Assembly: GCA_020425485.1 (NCBI GenBank)
Contig: JAGQRL010000355.1
Location: forward strand, 1 to 5,621
Length of the DNA: 5,621 nt
Direction of reading: 5' to 3'
From: Rhodospirillaceae bacterium
Lineage (GTDB): Bacteria; Pseudomonadota; Alphaproteobacteria; DSM-16000; Inquilinaceae
Shown one piece after another: positions 4,662 to 5,621 of the stretch (positions are counted from its first letter, which is position 1; every line of letters starts with the position of its first letter). The translations under genes were made by a program, and so were the position numbers. The notes beneath the pieces were generated by a model that worked only from the letters and a program-made list of their open reading frames with translations, had not been told where the DNA came from and did not search any database.

Positions 4662-5267
4662 CTAGAAGGACCGCGTGGGCGCCAAGAAACTGCCGCTCAG
4701 CGACCGCACATTGTCGGAATATTCAACGGTGCCGCACACCGGGTCGCCGACCGCCGTCAGTGTCACGGTGCCTTGCTGGCCTGCCGAGTTGCCATCGAAG
4801 GTGGCGCCTTCGTTGGTGGTGACGATGAAGGTCAGCTCGCCGAACGGACGGTCGGCTTCCACCACCTGCCCCGCCTCCAGCACCGGCAGTTCGCCCTGCG
4901 CATTGAAGATGGTGACGGACACGGTGAACAAGGTGCCCGTCTCCGGCACACTCGGCGTGCTGAACATGGACAGCGAGGCGGCGTCGATGGCGAAGTCCGA
5001 GAGATAGACCGTGTAGGCGGCCCCGCCCTCCAGCGAGACGGCGGCGGCGTGTTCCAGGGTCAGGGTGGCGCCACCCGGCGTGGTCGCGGCAACGCTGGTG
5101 GCCGGGCAATCGGCCGTCGGTGCGCCCGCCGTGTCGCCATCGGTCGGGGTCGATGCCTCTTCCTGCTGCGGCTCAGGCGCATTGTCGTCGTCGCAGGCCG
5201 AAAGGGCCAGGGTGCCCGCCAAAGCCAAACTCAGGGCCAAGGCCGTGGGCAATTTCACATGCAGCAT
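4662..5267 (-). CDS. Putative lipoprotein of unknown function (201 aa)
   Basis: I do not recognise a family. The product begins with a lipoprotein signal (MLHVKLPTALALSLALAGTL) ending in the lipobox LSAC, residues 22-25, so Cys25 should be lipidated. Three Asp follow (26-28); Asp at +2 retains lipoproteins in the inner membrane of enterobacteria, but whether that rule holds here is unknown. A flexible acidic Pro/Gln/Glu/Thr linker runs to about 53. The remainder (54-201) alternates hydrophobic and polar residues in short strands (YTVYLSDFAI, TLFTVSVTIF, LTFIVTT, GTVTLTAVG), suggesting a beta-rich fold, with Cys54 and Cys178 able to form a disulfide. ATG 5267 is chosen over the frame's earlier ATG at 5309 because GGAGGG lies eight bases before it and the signal starts there. 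It is downstream of etfA but separated by a hairpin and 270 bases, so probably transcribed alone. Confidence 0.8.
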   Translation of the reverse strand: MLHVKLPTALALSLALAGTLALSACDDDNAPEPQQEEASTPTDGDTAGAPTADCPATSVAATTPGGATLTLEHAAAVSLEGGAAYTVYLSDFAIDAASLSMFSTPSVPETGTLFTVSVTIFNAQGELPVLEAGQVVEADRPFGELTFIVTTNEGATFDGNSAGQQGTVTLTAVGDPVCGTVEYSDNVRSLSGSFLAPTRSF

Positions 5268-5275
5268 TCCAGCGT

Positions 5276-5281
5276 CCCTCC
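5276..5281 (-). promoter_or_regulatory. Lipoprotein gene ribosome binding site GGAGGG
   Basis: GGAGGG on the minus strand ends eight bases before the ATG at 5267. It supports this start rather than the ATG 42 bases further upstream, which would overlap the inverted repeat. Confidence 0.75.
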
Positions 5282-5286
5282 ATCTC

Positions 5287-5305
5287 AACGATCGGGATGA
5301 TCGTT
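5287..5305 (-). promoter_or_regulatory. Inverted repeat AACGATC-N5-GATCGTT before lipoprotein gene
   Basis: Perfect 7-base arms flank a 5-base spacer, centred about 29 bases before the lipoprotein ATG and ending five bases before the ribosome site. Dimensions fit either a dimeric repressor operator or a small leader hairpin. A second perfect hairpin, CCGGCT-GACG-AGCCGG, lies further upstream at 5331-5346. Confidence 0.45.
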
Positions 5306-5410
5306 TCACGCCGTAGGTTCAGCCCCGTCCCCGGCTGACGAGCCGGCGGGCGGGACACGATTGCCTATGACAACTTTGTGGCGACCTCTGGACGATTCTC
5401 CACACCAAAA

Positions 5411-5423
5411 TTGGAAAATTTTC
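5411..5423. promoter_or_regulatory. AT-rich palindromic patch, possible promoter region
   Basis: The perfect palindrome GAAAATTTTC (5414-5423) sits in a run of A/T from about 5406, a sharp departure from the GC-rich surroundings. On the minus strand it reads TTGAAA with GAGAAT 19 bases later, a poor but possible sigma-70-like pair for the lipoprotein gene; it could equally be an UP element or a nucleoid-protein site. Confidence 0.3.
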
Positions 5424-5505
5424 AACTGCCCACACCTAGCGGCGCCGGCAAAGCGGCGTGGCAGCTCTACGGTTGGGGTGGCGGTGCCTGGGGTGCTGGG
5501 GGGCA

Positions 5506-5530
5506 GTGGGGGGCCGCCTTGGCCCCCCAC
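5506..5530 (-). terminator. etfA downstream hairpin terminator candidate
   Basis: Arms GTGGGGGGCC and GGCCCCCCAC pair over 10 bp with a 5-base loop, starting seven bases after the etfA stop. The following minus-strand bases are C-rich instead of T-rich, so it is a non-canonical terminator or an mRNA 3'-end stabiliser. Confidence 0.6.
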
Positions 5531-5537
5531 CAAGAGT

Positions 5538-5621
5538 CTAGCTCAGCGCGGCTTCCAGTTCCGGCACGGCGGTGAACAGGTCGGCCACCAGTCCGTAATC
5601 GGCCACCTGGAAGATCGGCGC
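5538..5621 (-). CDS. etfA: Electron transfer flavoprotein subunit alpha, C-terminal 27 residues
   Basis: Only the last 27 codons and the TAG are inside the window. They read APIFQVADYGLVADLF and then TAVPELEAALS, which closely matches the conserved EtfA C-terminus (IF-VADYGLVGDLF--VPEL). EtfA forms the FAD-binding heterodimer with EtfB and passes electrons from acyl-CoA and other dehydrogenases to ETF:ubiquinone oxidoreductase in the cytoplasm. etfB usually lies directly upstream, which here is outside the window. The gene is followed within seven bases by a strong hairpin, so it probably ends its transcription unit. Confidence 0.9.
   Translation of the reverse strand, partial: APIFQVADYGLVADLFTAVPELEAALS

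Noticed and set aside
4542..5300. 252-codon open frame on the plus strand
   Set aside because: It is antisense to the lipoprotein gene, which has a signal peptide, lipobox and ribosome site. The plus-strand product is compositionally biased and lacks a convincing start signal.
1..5621. CRISPR array, insertion sequence, integron or phage genes
   Set aside because: No regularly spaced repeats, transposase or integrase motifs, or terminal inverted repeats with target duplications were seen; gene content is housekeeping and envelope-related.

Overview
The window looks like a high-GC alphaproteobacterial chromosome segment. Reading leftwards on the minus strand, the gene order is tolB – pal – cpoB (ybgF) – tilS, an order widely seen in Alphaproteobacteria. 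G and C dominate third codon positions, and the high GC creates long antisense open frames that are not genes. The order within the class is uncertain; Rhodospirillales-like is a reasonable guess only.

Layout from right to left. At the right edge is the last 27 codons of etfA (minus), the electron-transfer flavoprotein alpha subunit. It is followed by a strong GC hairpin in a G-run-rich stretch. Next comes a 270-base spacer with an AT-rich palindrome and inverted repeats, leading to a 201-residue lipoprotein of unknown function (minus, 4662-5267). A short convergent spacer separates it from a 62-residue, two-helix membrane protein on the plus strand (4357-4545). That small gene is divergent from tolB across a 319-base spacer. 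Then, all on the minus strand, come tolB (459 aa), pal (164 aa), cpoB (329 aa) and the first 247 codons of tilS, which runs off the left edge.

How the genes work together: TolB (periplasmic beta-propeller) and Pal (outer-membrane, peptidoglycan-binding lipoprotein) form the periplasmic/outer-membrane half of the Tol-Pal envelope-constriction machine. CpoB is its periplasmic coiled-coil/TPR partner. TilS makes lysidine in tRNA-Ile(CAU) and is a common downstream neighbour. The inner-membrane half, tolQ-tolR-tolA, usually lies just upstream of tolB, but it is not in the flanking sequence here. The cluster therefore looks split, and tolB probably starts its own transcription unit.

Most of the window is ordinary housekeeping sequence and I found no clear new multi-gene system. 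Points worth a second look: a twin-arginine-type signal on TolB; a 15-base exact repeat upstream of both tolB and pal; a cluster of GACCGG motifs with a 9-bp inverted repeat in the pal leader; wide, hairpin-bearing spacers inside the operon; the uncharacterised Asp-rich lipoprotein; and the small two-helix membrane protein.
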